A DNA stretch of 64,000 nt from Methanobacteriota archaeon (lineage in GTDB: Archaea; Thermoplasmatota; E2; DHVEG-1), in the NCBI GenBank assembly GCA_903877165.1, contig CAIRCU010000054.1, positions 1-64,000 on the forward strand, given 5' to 3'. Every line of letters begins with the position of its first letter. Position 1 is the first letter of the stretch. The notes below the pieces were generated by a model, which was not told the origin of the DNA, did no database searches, and saw nothing but the letters and a program-made list of their open reading frames with translations. Shown here one piece after another: positions 26,741 to 35,581 of this stretch. Position numbers and translations under genes: made by a program.

Positions 26741-26932
26741 CTATACGACCTTCACGTTCACCGCTTGAGGCCCTTTCATCGTCGATACGACATCGTACTC
26801 GATGTTGTCGCCAGCATGTAGGATGGTGAGAAAATCAAGGGACGACCGATACACGAAAACATCGTTTCCTTCACGGCTGGTGATGAACCCGCACCCTTGC
26901 TTCTCGTCATACCAGTTTACCACGCCATTCAT
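26741..26932 (-). CDS. cold-shock domain protein (variant RNP-2)
   Basis: 63 aa, one CSD: GVVNWYDEKQGCGFITSREGNDVFVYRSSL and the C-terminal GPQAVNVKVV. RNP-1 is GCGFI (usual KGYGFI/KGFGFI) and RNP-2 is VFVYRS instead of VFVHxS, so two nucleic-acid-contacting positions differ from the other CSD protein at 27903. RNA chaperone role expected. GTGAGG lies 5-10 nt before the ATG. Part of a cold-shock cluster with a DEAD helicase. Confidence 0.9.
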   Translation of the reverse strand: MNGVVNWYDEKQGCGFITSREGNDVFVYRSSLDFLTILHAGDNIEYDVVSTMKGPQAVNVKVV

Positions 26933-26964
26933 ACAGCCTCACTCTATGCTCTGGAAAAATAGCA

Positions 26965-27162
26965 CTAATACGAATATTGGCAATGTTTACAGGTATGATA
27001 CGACTCCCCGGGCGGGGCTGATGCAGGGCTTGAAGAGTTTATTTTCGTTTTGAATTGTCCGCATGATTCGTGTTCAAATTTCACGTTTTTTAACAGGCTG
27101 CATCGTGTCACGACTTGCGCTATCTGATTATCGTTTCTTTGTCGAGTTCTTCTTCCTTTCAT
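26965..27162 (-). CDS. small basic protein with C-terminal CxxC, tentative
   Basis: 65 aa, MKGRRTRQRNDNQIAQ..., with Cys at about residue 21, another in ESCGQF, and CKHCQYSY at the end: four Cys that could bind one zinc. Not a family I recognise. It lies 32 nt upstream of the CSD gene on the same strand. A TTTATAAAG at about 27311-27319 could drive it with a leader of over 100 nt. It may be a real small RNA-binding protein of the cold-shock island. Confidence 0.4.
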   Translation of the reverse strand: MKGRRTRQRNDNQIAQVVTRCSLLKNVKFEHESCGQFKTKINSSSPASAPPGESYHTCKHCQYSY

Positions 27163-27406
27163 GTTTTCAACCACACTTCTCTTTCTTTTTTCGATGCACT
27201 ACAGTCTCGTGAAAAAATAAAAAACCAGAACCATCTCAGCGTTTTCGACTATTGCATCGAAAATACGGACTCCTAGTCTTTTTTCTTTCGGATGCACAAC
27301 AGCCAATGGTCTTTATAAACCTTTTGATACGGCGAAAAACGATGCTCAAGAAAAAAGAGAAAAAGGAAGCCTTGGTACGGGATCCTTTTCTCCGAGTGAC
27401 TTGGTT

Positions 27407-27574
27407 TTAGAATCGTTTTGGTTTGTGTTTCTGGAAACACTCCCGACAATATACCGGTCTGCTGCCATCCGGCTTAAATGGAACCTCGGTCTCTTTTCCG
27501 CACTCTGCGCAGGTTGCTGGGTGCATTTCACGCGGTGGTCTATCATCCCTTCGCTCACGTCTTTCTCTATACAT
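27407..27574 (-). CDS. 55-aa CxxC-CxxC zinc-binding protein
   Basis: Found by reading a short frame. After a basic stretch (MYRERRERRDDRPPREMHP) it reads CAECGKETEVPFKPDGSRPV then YCRECFQKHK. This is the compact CxxC-x17-CxxC motif found in many small archaeal and bacterial proteins, often encoded near RNA helicases and cold-shock proteins. AAAGGAAT lies upstream of the ATG and a TTTTATAAT box near 27645 fits its promoter. Likely an RNA-binding partner in the cold-shock island. Confidence 0.75.
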   Translation of the reverse strand: MYRERRERRDDRPPREMHPATCAECGKETEVPFKPDGSRPVYCRECFQKHKPKRF

Positions 27575-27774
27575 ATCTATTCCTTTGATCTATTCCTTTT
27601 GACGATGCGCTTCAATAACAATCGTCATTAATGATACCACGCAGTATTATAAAAGCATATCCCATACGTGGATTTGGGAGATACTAACAGGGTTGGGCAT
27701 GAAGAATCTGGTTCTTGAAAAGCCAGTGAAAAAAAGCAGGGCTGTCGAACCCCACACCGCAGGGCCAAGGCAAA

Positions 27775-27902
27775 CTATATAAAGGCGGAAAAGGTATAGC
27801 GTCTACGAAGGACTAAAACCAAAAGATTTCACAAACCTCAGACTAGATTTTTTTGAAAGCTTTTTGTTTCTGTTCTCTCAACTAAAAAAATACGTGATCA
27901 AC
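27775..27902 (+). promoter_or_regulatory. TATA box and long 5' leader of the cold-shock gene
   Basis: CTATATAAAG at 27775-27784 is a strong TATA box, predicting a start near 27803 and an untranslated leader of about 100 nt before the ATG at 27903. Most genes in this window have little or no leader. The leader includes the palindrome-like GAAAGCTTTT followed by T-rich sequence, which could fold or terminate in a temperature-dependent way, as in bacterial cspA. Confidence 0.45.
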
Positions 27903-28094
27903 ATGAAAGGAAATGTCAAGTGGTATAATGCACGAAAAGGGTATGGATTCATCCAAGGCGAGGACGGCAAAGACGTCTTTGTCCACAGGACCGCCATCCC
28001 CGCTGACCTCACTCTCAATGAGGGCGACGAAGTGAATTTTGAAATTGAGGCATCAGATCGAGGCCCGCAAGCCAAGAACGTGACCAAAAAGTAG
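27903..28094 (+). CDS. cold-shock domain protein
   Basis: 63 aa with both RNA-binding motifs intact: KGYGFI (RNP-1) and DVFVHR (RNP-2), then [21 protein letters not shown]. Start at the ATG with GTGAT upstream (GTGATCAACATG); a frame 13 codons longer exists but is not conserved. Single-strand nucleic-acid chaperone. The DEAD-box helicase gene follows in the same direction 68 nt later. Confidence 0.93.
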   Translation: MKGNVKWYNARKGYGFIQGEDGKDVFVHRTAIPADLTLNEGDEVNFEIEASDRGPQAKNVTKK

Positions 28095-28162
28095 GCCGCC
28101 GAATTCGCCCTATTTTTTTCACTATTTTACTTGAGCTACTCAACAGCACTAGGTGATTCACA

Positions 28163-29404
28163 ATGAAATCTAATGAGTTAAAAATCCATACCAGACTTCT
28201 TCAGAAACTTCAGGAACAGAAATTCACTGATCTTACTTGCATTCAGGAAAAATGTATCCCCTCGATTCTTCAAGGCAGCGATGTGGTCGGCCAAGCAGAA
28301 ACCGGCTCGGGGAAAACCCTTGCCTTTTGCCTTCCCATCCTTGACAAGATTCACTATCGCCAGGGATTACAGGCGCTCGTTCTCACTCCTACCAGAGAGC
28401 TGTGCGTTCAAGTCTCCGAAGTATTCAAAGAGTACGGAAAGGAGCTTCGATTCACCGTCGCCTGCATCCACGGCGGCGTCGGCATCGGTCCGCAAATCCA
28501 CCGACTTGAAAGCGCAGAGATCGCGGTGGCGACGCCGGGTCGAATGCTCGATCACATACGAAGGAACACCATCGACCTGCGGCATGTCCAGATCCTTGTC
28601 ATCGATGAAACCGATAAGATGTTCGAAATGGGGTTTGTGGAGGATGTTGAATCCATCATACGCGAAGTTCCTCGAAACCGCCAGCTGCTCATGTTCAGCG
28701 CGACGGTCTCAGACGACGTCCTCTCCCTGGTGAAAAACTACTCGGAAGATCCCATCGTCGTCAGGACTCAGTCCTATGTCGATCAGAGCAAACTCCACCA
28801 GATATACTACGATATCTTTGAGCAGAACCAGAAGTTTTCTCTCCTTGTTCACCTCTTGAAGACAAGGAATGAAGGACTCTCGATAGTGTTCTGTGGGACA
28901 CGCAGGGAATCCGATGTCGTCGCACGAAACCTCAAGCATCAGGGAATCTACGCGTCCGCTATCCATGGGGGCATGAATCAGAACAAGCGCACGACCTCGC
29001 TCAATGACTTGAAGAGCGAACGGACTAAGGTTCTGGTCGCGACCGATGTCGCGGCTCGCGGCCTTGACATCAAGAACATCACTCATATCTACAATTACGA
29101 TGTGCCTAAGACCCCTATAGACTATGTCCATCGCATAGGAAGGACGGCACGTGCCGGAGCAGAAGGCGCAGCCATTACCCTGCTGACTGAACGAGACCAT
29201 GAGAATTTCCGCCGTGTCCAAAGCAACGAGGAACTTCAGATTGAACGTGCGGAAATGCCGCAATTCCAACGAGTTCAGTTTGTTCGGAATACGGAGCAAA
29301 GGGACTCACAGCAGCATCATGGCGGCCAAAGAAATCAGTTTCGGCATCATGAAAGGAACTCTTCGTTTCAGTCGACCTCGGTCGGGCGATCATTTCGACG
29401 CTGA
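28163..29404 (+). CDS. DEAD-box RNA helicase (DETD variant)
   Basis: 413 aa. Q-motif near 19-27, AETGSGKT (45-52, motif I), PTRELCVQ (Ia), TPGRML (Ib), motif II written DETD, SATVSDD (III), VLVATDVAARGLDI (V) and HRIGRTARAG (VI). The C-terminal tail is short and rich in Gln, His, Arg and Ser (QHHGGQRNQFRHHERN), a flexible RNA-binding tail. GGTGATT precedes the ATG. Role: ATP-driven RNA remodelling, with the neighbouring CSD proteins in low-temperature RNA handling. Confidence 0.95.
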   Translation: MKSNELKIHTRLLQKLQEQKFTDLTCIQEKCIPSILQGSDVVGQAETGSGKTLAFCLPILDKIHYRQGLQALVLTPTRELCVQVSEVFKEYGKELRFTVACIHGGVGIGPQIHRLESAEIAVATPGRMLDHIRRNTIDLRHVQILVIDETDKMFEMGFVEDVESIIREVPRNRQLLMFSATVSDDVLSLVKNYSEDPIVVRTQSYVDQSKLHQIYYDIFEQNQKFSLLVHLLKTRNEGLSIVFCGTRRESDVVARNLKHQGIYASAIHGGMNQNKRTTSLNDLKSERTKVLVATDVAARGLDIKNITHIYNYDVPKTPIDYVHRIGRTARAGAEGAAITLLTERDHENFRRVQSNEELQIERAEMPQFQRVQFVRNTEQRDSQQHHGGQRNQFRHHERNSSFQSTSVGRSFRR

Positions 29405-29492
29405 GGGAATCAGCACTATTCCCTCTTTTTTCTGTTTTTGACTATTTTTTTATAGAAATCATTTAGTCCTTGAAAAGTATCCCTAGACGCAT

Positions 29493-30077
29493 ATGCCAAC
29501 AAGACTAAGAGTCCTTGGATTCGCTGGAAGCCTGCGAAAAGGTTCGTACAATCGAGCGCTTCTGAATACGGCCGTAGAGCTGGCACCAGACACCATGGAG
29601 TTCATCATCTTCGATCTCGCTTCAATTCCGTTTTATAACCAGGACGTCGAGGATCACGAGGACCCGGCATCGGTCACAGCATTCAAACGCGCGATCGCGG
29701 AATCCGATGCTCTCCTTATCTGTACGCCGGAGTACAATTATTCCATCCCGGGGGTTCTTAAGAACGCGCTTGATTGGGCATCCCGCTCTGCGAAGACGAC
29801 GCCGTTGCAAGGAAAACCAGTCGCTGTTATGGGTGCATCCACAGGCGGGTTCGGCACAGCACGCTGCCAAATGGCCTTGCAGAATCTTTTTGCCGCCTGC
29901 GGCATGCACCCCCTGAATTCCCACCGGGTCCTTATCGCCCATGCCGAGGAGAAGTTCGATGAATCCGGACGACTTATTGATACAGCCACGCGAAGAATTG
30001 TCAAAGAGAGTTTAACTGCATTAGCGGAGTGGACGCTTATCCTCCAACGGGGGAAAACGTCAGTACAGAAAGTCTAG
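29493..30077 (+). CDS. NADPH-dependent FMN reductase family protein
   Basis: 194 aa, flavodoxin-like fold: GSLRKGSYNRALL (FMN phosphate loop), TPEYNYSIPGVLKNALDWAS (flavin site signature) and GASTGGFGTARCQ. Reduces quinones, azo dyes or free flavin; the true substrate is unknown. A TATA-less AT-rich region precedes it. The malQ gene follows 39 nt later in the same direction. Confidence 0.9.
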   Translation: MPTRLRVLGFAGSLRKGSYNRALLNTAVELAPDTMEFIIFDLASIPFYNQDVEDHEDPASVTAFKRAIAESDALLICTPEYNYSIPGVLKNALDWASRSAKTTPLQGKPVAVMGASTGGFGTARCQMALQNLFAACGMHPLNSHRVLIAHAEEKFDESGRLIDTATRRIVKESLTALAEWTLILQRGKTSVQKV

Positions 30078-30116
30078 AACGAAAAAGAGATGAGGTTTAA
30101 ATCAGAGGCCAACAGT

Positions 30117-31649
30117 ATGCGAAGCAGCGGCATCCTTCTTCCCATCGCGTCCCTACCATCTCCCTATGGCATCGGGGATTTCGGACCCGGGGCCTACCTC
30201 TTCGCCGATTTCCTGCATACCGCCGGTCAGCATCTCTGGCAGATCCTCCCGCTCAACCCGATCACCGCTGGCAACCCCTCTCCGTATACGAGCACATCCG
30301 CGTTTGCTGGCAACACCTATCTCCTCAGCCCTGCCCTCCTCAAAGACTGCGGCCTGCTGACGGACTCGGATCTTACCGACGCCCCAGCGTTTCCTGAAAA
30401 CAGCATAGCGTACGAGGCGGCCATCGACTATAAGGACGCCGTGTTTGCGAAAATCCCGGAGCGATTCCAGCGCCATCCGGATGCCGCACTCCACAGTAGA
30501 TTCACTGAATTCTGCCAGCAGAACGCCTCCTGGCTCGATAACTATGCCATGTATCGCGCCTGTGAACGCCGATTCACGGCCCCCTGGAACCAGTGGCCGC
30601 AAGACATCCGAGACCGGAACATTCAATCATTGAAAAAAATCCAGGAGCAGCTGGAGACGCACATCACCGCAGAGAAACTCCTGCAGTTCCTCTTCATCGA
30701 TCAGTGGCAACAGCTCAAACGCTACTGCAACGACCGTCATATTCTTCTGATCGGCGACCTCCCCTATTTCGTCGACTACTACAGCGCTGATGTCTGGGCG
30801 CATCCCGACCTTTTCAAATTAACCCCGGATAAGACCCCCACAGTCGTCTCCGGGGTGCCGCCGGATTATTTCAGTACCACTGGGCAGCTGTGGAAAACCC
30901 CGGTGTACCGCTGGAAAAACAAAGACACGATTCCCTGGTGGATGTCCCGGTTCGACCAGAACGCAGGCCTCTACGACATCATCCGCCTGGACCATTTCCG
31001 CGGCTTCGTCAATTACTGGGAGATTCCTGCGGACGAGACTACCGCGGCAAACGGTACATGGCAACCCGGGCCTGGTGCGCTCCTTTTCGAACAGCTCTTC
31101 CGCCGTCATCCCTCCATCAAGCTTGTCGCCGAAGACCTTGGGATCATCACTCCTGATGTCCAAGAACTCAAACAGCGGTTCCATCTGCCTGGGATGAAGA
31201 TCCTGCTGTTCGCTTTCTCAGGTGACCCAACGAAGGACCCGTACCTCCCGTTCAATATGGAGAAAAACTCGGTCGTGTACACAGGGACGCATGACAACAA
31301 CACGATTCGTGGGTGGTTCGAGAATGAAGTCGATGCCTCAGTCCAGCAGCGGATTAACGATTATACGGCGGAGAACGTGACGGTGGACAACGTCCACTGG
31401 GTGTTCATCCGGCTTGCGCTAGGCTCAGTGGCTGACAATGCAGTCATCCCCATGCAGGACCTCCTCGGGCTTGGCGCCGAGGCTCGCACGAACACCCCCA
31501 GCCAAAGCATCGGCAACTGGCGCTGGCGCGTCACGGTACCGCAGCTGTCTTCAGAGCTCGAACGCATCCTGCTCTTGCTCACCCGAACCTATGGGCGGGC
31601 TTGGCCTTCGAGTCGAAAAAAGGAATCAACAGATAAAGCGGCAACATGA
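30117..31649 (+). CDS. malQ: 4-alpha-glucanotransferase (GH77)
   Basis: 510 aa from an ATG with AGAGG upstream; an in-frame ATG nine codons earlier is possible. GH77 amylomaltase transferring glucan chains in glycogen/maltodextrin metabolism. N-terminal SGILLPIASLPSPYGIGDFG; nucleophile region DIIRLDHFRGF; acid/base in LVAEDLGIITPDV; third acid in YTGTHDNNTIRGW. Full-length with all catalytic residues. Cytosolic. Confidence 0.95.
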   Translation: MRSSGILLPIASLPSPYGIGDFGPGAYLFADFLHTAGQHLWQILPLNPITAGNPSPYTSTSAFAGNTYLLSPALLKDCGLLTDSDLTDAPAFPENSIAYEAAIDYKDAVFAKIPERFQRHPDAALHSRFTEFCQQNASWLDNYAMYRACERRFTAPWNQWPQDIRDRNIQSLKKIQEQLETHITAEKLLQFLFIDQWQQLKRYCNDRHILLIGDLPYFVDYYSADVWAHPDLFKLTPDKTPTVVSGVPPDYFSTTGQLWKTPVYRWKNKDTIPWWMSRFDQNAGLYDIIRLDHFRGFVNYWEIPADETTAANGTWQPGPGALLFEQLFRRHPSIKLVAEDLGIITPDVQELKQRFHLPGMKILLFAFSGDPTKDPYLPFNMEKNSVVYTGTHDNNTIRGWFENEVDASVQQRINDYTAENVTVDNVHWVFIRLALGSVADNAVIPMQDLLGLGAEARTNTPSQSIGNWRWRVTVPQLSSELERILLLLTRTYGRAWPSSRKKESTDKAAT

Positions 31650-31768
31650 TTCTCGTCATTTAATTTTTTCTAAGAACCTTGAGGTCAGATGATCACATTA
31701 TACCCGTGTTTGGTTTGTTGCAATAATTTTCAATTAATATACTACCGTTAGAAGTCATTGTCCTCCAG

Positions 31769-32701
31769 ATGGATACGATAACTAATAAAGAGGCTGCGCG
31801 ATGTCTCGGTCTTGAGGAGTTCTCTCCGAGGTGGATTGAAAGCATGGTGAAACGACAGTCCGTCCTACAGGCAGGAAACGTCATCGCAGCGCTCGCAACC
31901 ATCGTCATCAACACCCTAGCGGGTATCGGTCTGATCAACAACATCAACACAGGTGCAGTCTCTGATTTATACCCTAATCTGTTCACGCCCGCGGGCATTA
32001 CGTTCGCCATCTGGGGCGTCATCTATCTGTTCATGGTCATCTTCATCGTGTACCAGCTGAAAGGCATCCGCACAGGGGCGGTTCCAGCCTTCGTGGACGC
32101 AATCGGCGGCTATTTCATCCTCAGCTGCGTGGCGAACATCGCCTGGATTTTCATCTGGCAGTACAAGTACATCACCTGGACGCTGGTTCCCATGGTGCTG
32201 CTCTTGATGTGCCTCATTGAAATCTACACCCGGCTTGACATCGGGAAGAAACCGGTGCCTCGTCGGGAACGACTGGCTGTCCATGCGCTCTTCAGCCTCT
32301 ACCTCGGATGGATCACGGTTGCCACGGTCGCCAACATCGCCGCGTACCTCGTCGCAATCGGCTGGAACCACCTGGGACTGTCTGAGGCCACCTGGTTTGG
32401 TATCGTACTCACGGTTGCGGCCGTCATCGCCATCCTAGTCATCTGGACCCGCAAAGACCTTGCGTACACCCTGGTCATCGGCTGGGCGCTCATCGGCATC
32501 ATCATCAAGCATCTCCAGTCAAGTACAACGCAGCCAGTACTCGCCGCGTTCACCGCAGTGATGCTCGTCATCGTTCTCTTCGCTTACTTGATTCGGTTGG
32601 TTGCGAGCCGCACCTCGCCCACCGAGGAGACGGCTACACGCGCACAGCCGCCGAAAGAGATGCCGCCCTCGCCGCCGCAGGAACCGCCCGCGAATTCCTA
32701 A
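31769..32701 (+). CDS. TspO/MBR-related membrane protein
   Basis: 310 aa with about eight hydrophobic helices from residue 35 to 280 and a Pro/Glu-rich cytosolic tail. The segment LFTPAGITFAIWGVIYLFM and the later ALFSLYLGWITVATVANIAA resemble TspO/MBR (tryptophan-rich sensory) relatives, which bind porphyrins or sterols. The protein is longer than classical five-helix TspO and belongs to the larger related group. TAATATAC about 30 nt upstream suggests a leaderless mRNA. Confidence 0.65.
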   Translation: MDTITNKEAARCLGLEEFSPRWIESMVKRQSVLQAGNVIAALATIVINTLAGIGLINNINTGAVSDLYPNLFTPAGITFAIWGVIYLFMVIFIVYQLKGIRTGAVPAFVDAIGGYFILSCVANIAWIFIWQYKYITWTLVPMVLLLMCLIEIYTRLDIGKKPVPRRERLAVHALFSLYLGWITVATVANIAAYLVAIGWNHLGLSEATWFGIVLTVAAVIAILVIWTRKDLAYTLVIGWALIGIIIKHLQSSTTQPVLAAFTAVMLVIVLFAYLIRLVASRTSPTEETATRAQPPKEMPPSPPQEPPANS

Positions 32702-32784
32702 CACGAGCGCAGGCATATGAGTTCTTCAGAATGTTTAAATCGATTTAACATATACCAGGGTTTCCTACTGGAGGACTGAGTCGA

Positions 32785-33945
32785 ATGGAAAACTTTACCT
32801 ACGCAATCTCGACGCGCGTGTATTTCGGCCGCGATACCCTGCACAACCTCGAATTCGAGATCCCAAAGCGTGCTTCCAGAATCCTGTTTGTCTACGGCAG
32901 CGGCAGCATCAAACGACTCGGGGTGTACGAGGAGGTCACCGCGATCCTCAAGACCCATCACATCCAATACCAGGAGCTGTCCGGCGTACAACCTAATCCC
33001 CGGTTGGATACGGTGAAGGAGGGCATCCGCCTCTGCCGGGACCACGACCTTCGGTTCGTACTTGCTGCCGGCGGCGGCAGTGTCATCGACTCCGTCAAAG
33101 CCATCGCTGCTGGCGTCCCCTACAAAGGTGACCCCTGGGATTTTTTCACCGGCAACGCCCAAGTTCACAACACACTCCCCATCGGGACTGTTCTCACCGT
33201 CGCGGGGACCGGCTCTGAGATGAACGGCAACGCGGTCATCACGAACACCACGTCGCAGCAGAAACTTGCGGTCCGATCCGATTTGCTACGACCTCAGTTC
33301 TCGATCCTCGACCCGAGCTTCACCTTCACCGTCCCCCGGGAGCAGACCGCCGCTGGCGTCGTCGACATCTTCAGTCACATCCTGGAGCAGTACTTCAGCC
33401 CCACTCCGGATACCTATGTGCAGGACCGGATTTCCGAGAGCCTCCTGTACACCTGCATGAAGTACGGGCCGATTGCGTTGCGGGAGCCAAACAATTACAA
33501 CGCACGAGCGCAGCTGATGTGGACGAGCAGCCTGGCCCTCAATGGACTTCTGACCTACGGAAAGATCACAGACTGGGCGACCCATGCCATCGAACATAAA
33601 GTCAGCGCAGTCACAGACGTCACCCATGGTATCGGTCTGGCGATCCTCACGCCTGCGTGGATGGAGTACGTCAGCAAAGATGACCCTGCTGGTCGGTTCA
33701 TCGACTACGCACAGCATATCTGGGGTATCGATGGCAGGAAGAAGGAGGCTGTCGTGAAGAAAGGCATTGAGAAGACCAAGGCGTTCTTCGCGAGTCTTGG
33801 GATGCCTTCGCGACTCAAAGATGTCGGCGTCCAAGAATCTCAGCTCCGAGACATGGCGGCAAGCATCGTCGCCTCAGGCGACGTCGGGAAGTTCCGGCGG
33901 CTCAACGAGGACAACGTATACACGATTTTGAAAAACGCGTACTAA
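32785..33945 (+). CDS. iron-containing alcohol dehydrogenase
   Basis: 386 aa. NAD(P)-binding GGGSVIDSVKAIA (about 96-108), nucleotide loop TVLTVAGTGSEMNG, metal ligands Asp in VVDIFSH with His in the same helix, and two further His in DWATHAIEHKVSAVTDVTHG. Closest in style to butanol dehydrogenase/YqhD types that reduce aldehydes with NADPH. The fermentation or detoxification role is not deducible from the surroundings. GGAGG lies upstream of the ATG. Confidence 0.92.
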   Translation: MENFTYAISTRVYFGRDTLHNLEFEIPKRASRILFVYGSGSIKRLGVYEEVTAILKTHHIQYQELSGVQPNPRLDTVKEGIRLCRDHDLRFVLAAGGGSVIDSVKAIAAGVPYKGDPWDFFTGNAQVHNTLPIGTVLTVAGTGSEMNGNAVITNTTSQQKLAVRSDLLRPQFSILDPSFTFTVPREQTAAGVVDIFSHILEQYFSPTPDTYVQDRISESLLYTCMKYGPIALREPNNYNARAQLMWTSSLALNGLLTYGKITDWATHAIEHKVSAVTDVTHGIGLAILTPAWMEYVSKDDPAGRFIDYAQHIWGIDGRKKEAVVKKGIEKTKAFFASLGMPSRLKDVGVQESQLRDMAASIVASGDVGKFRRLNEDNVYTILKNAY

Positions 33946-33952
33946 ACCACCC

Positions 33953-34276
33953 TTACATGAGGGCGTTGAGGAACTCGCGGGCGGTTATCCCCTCGTGCAG
34001 TCCCCGAGTCTTTGCAGCATCAGAGACTACGTTGATTTTCGCTTCTAACAACGCTTCGAAAGTCGAAACGCCAGAGACGCGACCCGCGCAATCCCCGAGT
34101 TTGTTCGCGGTCTCCATGTTGAGGTACCCGCACATCACGTACCCGTTGGAGACGGCGACGACAAGAAGCGGGGCTTTTCCTAAGGACAGGTGAAGCCCGA
34201 GTGCCGAACCGCTCTCAAGAGGGATCAGCTGGATGCCACCAGCAGTCCCCTTAAGAGTAGGTCCTTGTATTTCCAT
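33953..34276 (-). CDS. DUF1805 protein
   Basis: 107 aa. The layout, a short N-terminal strand region followed by PLLVVAVSNGYVMCGYLNMETANKLGDCAGRVSGV, is the DUF1805 (YunC-like) domain of unknown function. The region GTGAGGAGGG directly before the ATG is a strong ribosome binding site. It lies downstream of the small AbrB gene on the same strand, with a stable hairpin between. Confidence 0.85.
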   Translation of the reverse strand: MEIQGPTLKGTAGGIQLIPLESGSALGLHLSLGKAPLLVVAVSNGYVMCGYLNMETANKLGDCAGRVSGVSTFEALLEAKINVVSDAAKTRGLHEGITAREFLNALM

Positions 34277-34333
34277 CCCTCCTCACCACCTTTCGTTGCT
34301 CCTTCCCTTCTCCGCCCCGTATTTGAGTGCAGC

Positions 34334-34368
34334 GGGAAGTGTCCTGTCTCCTCCCCGGGGCACTTCCC
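34334..34368 (-). promoter_or_regulatory. hairpin between the AbrB and DUF1805 genes
   Basis: GGGAAGTG (34334-34341) pairs with CACTTCCC (34361-34368), with further GC pairs inside. On the minus strand it sits right after the AbrB stop and before the DUF1805 ribosome binding site; no T-tract follows on that strand, so an attenuator or RNA-processing site is more likely than a plain terminator. Confidence 0.4.
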
Positions 34369-34369
34369 T

Positions 34370-34525
34370 TTATTTTTTCATCTTCCGTATTTTGAATTCT
34401 CCCATCCCTAGCGGTATAATTTCAAGTGCATCCCCATCGTTGATGTTATGGGCTGAGGCGAGTTGGCTCGGAATGGTTATTACGAGGCTACTGCCCACCA
34501 TGCGCGCCTTCCGAGTTAGAGGCAT
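34370..34525 (-). CDS. 51-aa SpoVT/AbrB-type DNA-binding protein
   Basis: Found by reading a short frame. MPLTRKARMVGSSLVITIPS then QLASAHNINDGDALEIIPLG is the swapped-hairpin AbrB domain (RMVGSSLVITIP is the archaeal form). Such proteins act as dimeric repressors or antitoxins. GGAGGGGATA precedes the ATG and CATATATATATCC lies about 40-50 nt upstream. No toxin gene is adjacent. The divergent gene is a transaldolase, which it might control. Confidence 0.8.
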   Translation of the reverse strand: MPLTRKARMVGSSLVITIPSQLASAHNINDGDALEIIPLGMGEFKIRKMKK

Positions 34526-34670
34526 TATCCCCTCCTGGCAAGGCTATGTAATGTATACGTGGATATATATATGTTTTGATTTTTTTAAGAATATATCAAA
34601 TCATATCTAGAAACGGCTATGGCCAAATGCTTATGAACACCCAGGAAATACCCACGGATGTGATGAGACG

Positions 34671-35330
34671 ATGAAACTCTTTCTCGACACGGCAGACCTC
34701 AACGAAATCCGGGAGCTCGCCTCATGGGGCGTCATCGATGGGGTTACTACGAATCCTACTTTGCTTGCGAAAAGCGGGTTCTCCTTCCAGGAGGTCCTCG
34801 CCCAGATCTTCACGATTGTCGACGGGCCGATCAGCCTTGAAGTCATCAGCGAGAAGGCCGACGACATGGTCAATGAAGCCCAGGGAATCGTCAAGAAAAC
34901 ACCGGAGAAATACCGCAAGAACATCGCGATTAAGATACCCATGACCCCTGAAGGCCTGAAAGCGGTTCGCATCCTCACACGAGAAGGGATTCACACGAAC
35001 GTTACGTTGGTCTTCTCGGCGAACCAGGCACTGCTTGCTGCGAAGGCTGGGGCGACCTACGTCAGCCCCTTCATCGGTCGGCTCGATGACAACGGCCAGG
35101 ACGGCATGGTCCTCATCGAGGAGATCATGGATATCTTCAACAACTACGATATTGAGACCGAAGTCATCGTCGCGAGCATACGACACCCGATCCACGTCAT
35201 CGACGCTGCGCGCATCGGCGCGGACATCGCCACAGTCCCTCCTGAGATCCTGCGGAAAATGGCGAAGCACCCGCTCACGGACAACGGAATCAAGAGTTTC
35301 TTAAAAGACTGGGAGAAAGTAAAAAAATAA
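34671..35330 (+). CDS. transaldolase / fructose-6-phosphate aldolase family
   Basis: 219 aa, the short subfamily shared by transaldolases and F6P aldolase. [27 protein letters not shown], Schiff-base Lys K88 in IAIKIPMT, and [16 protein letters not shown]. Non-oxidative pentose interconversion or aldol cleavage; sequence alone does not separate the two. A T-rich stretch follows the stop, and the 250 nt to the next gene contain a TATATAAATA box near 35440. Confidence 0.93.
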   Translation: MKLFLDTADLNEIRELASWGVIDGVTTNPTLLAKSGFSFQEVLAQIFTIVDGPISLEVISEKADDMVNEAQGIVKKTPEKYRKNIAIKIPMTPEGLKAVRILTREGIHTNVTLVFSANQALLAAKAGATYVSPFIGRLDDNGQDGMVLIEEIMDIFNNYDIETEVIVASIRHPIHVIDAARIGADIATVPPEILRKMAKHPLTDNGIKSFLKDWEKVKK

Positions 35331-35581
35331 AGCCTTACATTTTTCAAAATCCCTTCTTGATTGAAGTGAACAAGCATCGGCTCGTCAGGTGACCATCTGC
35401 TTTCGTCAAAATTATTAAGGATCGCTTCTACAGCAATCGATATATAAATACTTGTTAGGAATCCGTATATGTTTTTCTCAGATTGACACCCATTTTTCTT
35501 CCCTTCCCCTTACATAGCTAGGAATAGTATTAATACCAGATCGATACATACAGATAAAATAAAGTTAAATCGGGGGATAAC

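Noticed and set aside
27699-27782. 27-codon open frame before the cold-shock promoter
   Set aside because: No ribosome binding site, no recognisable motif, and its stop overlaps the TATA box of the next gene.
31769-32701. Classical five-helix TspO
   Set aside because: The protein is nearly twice as long with about eight helices; only called TspO/MBR-related.
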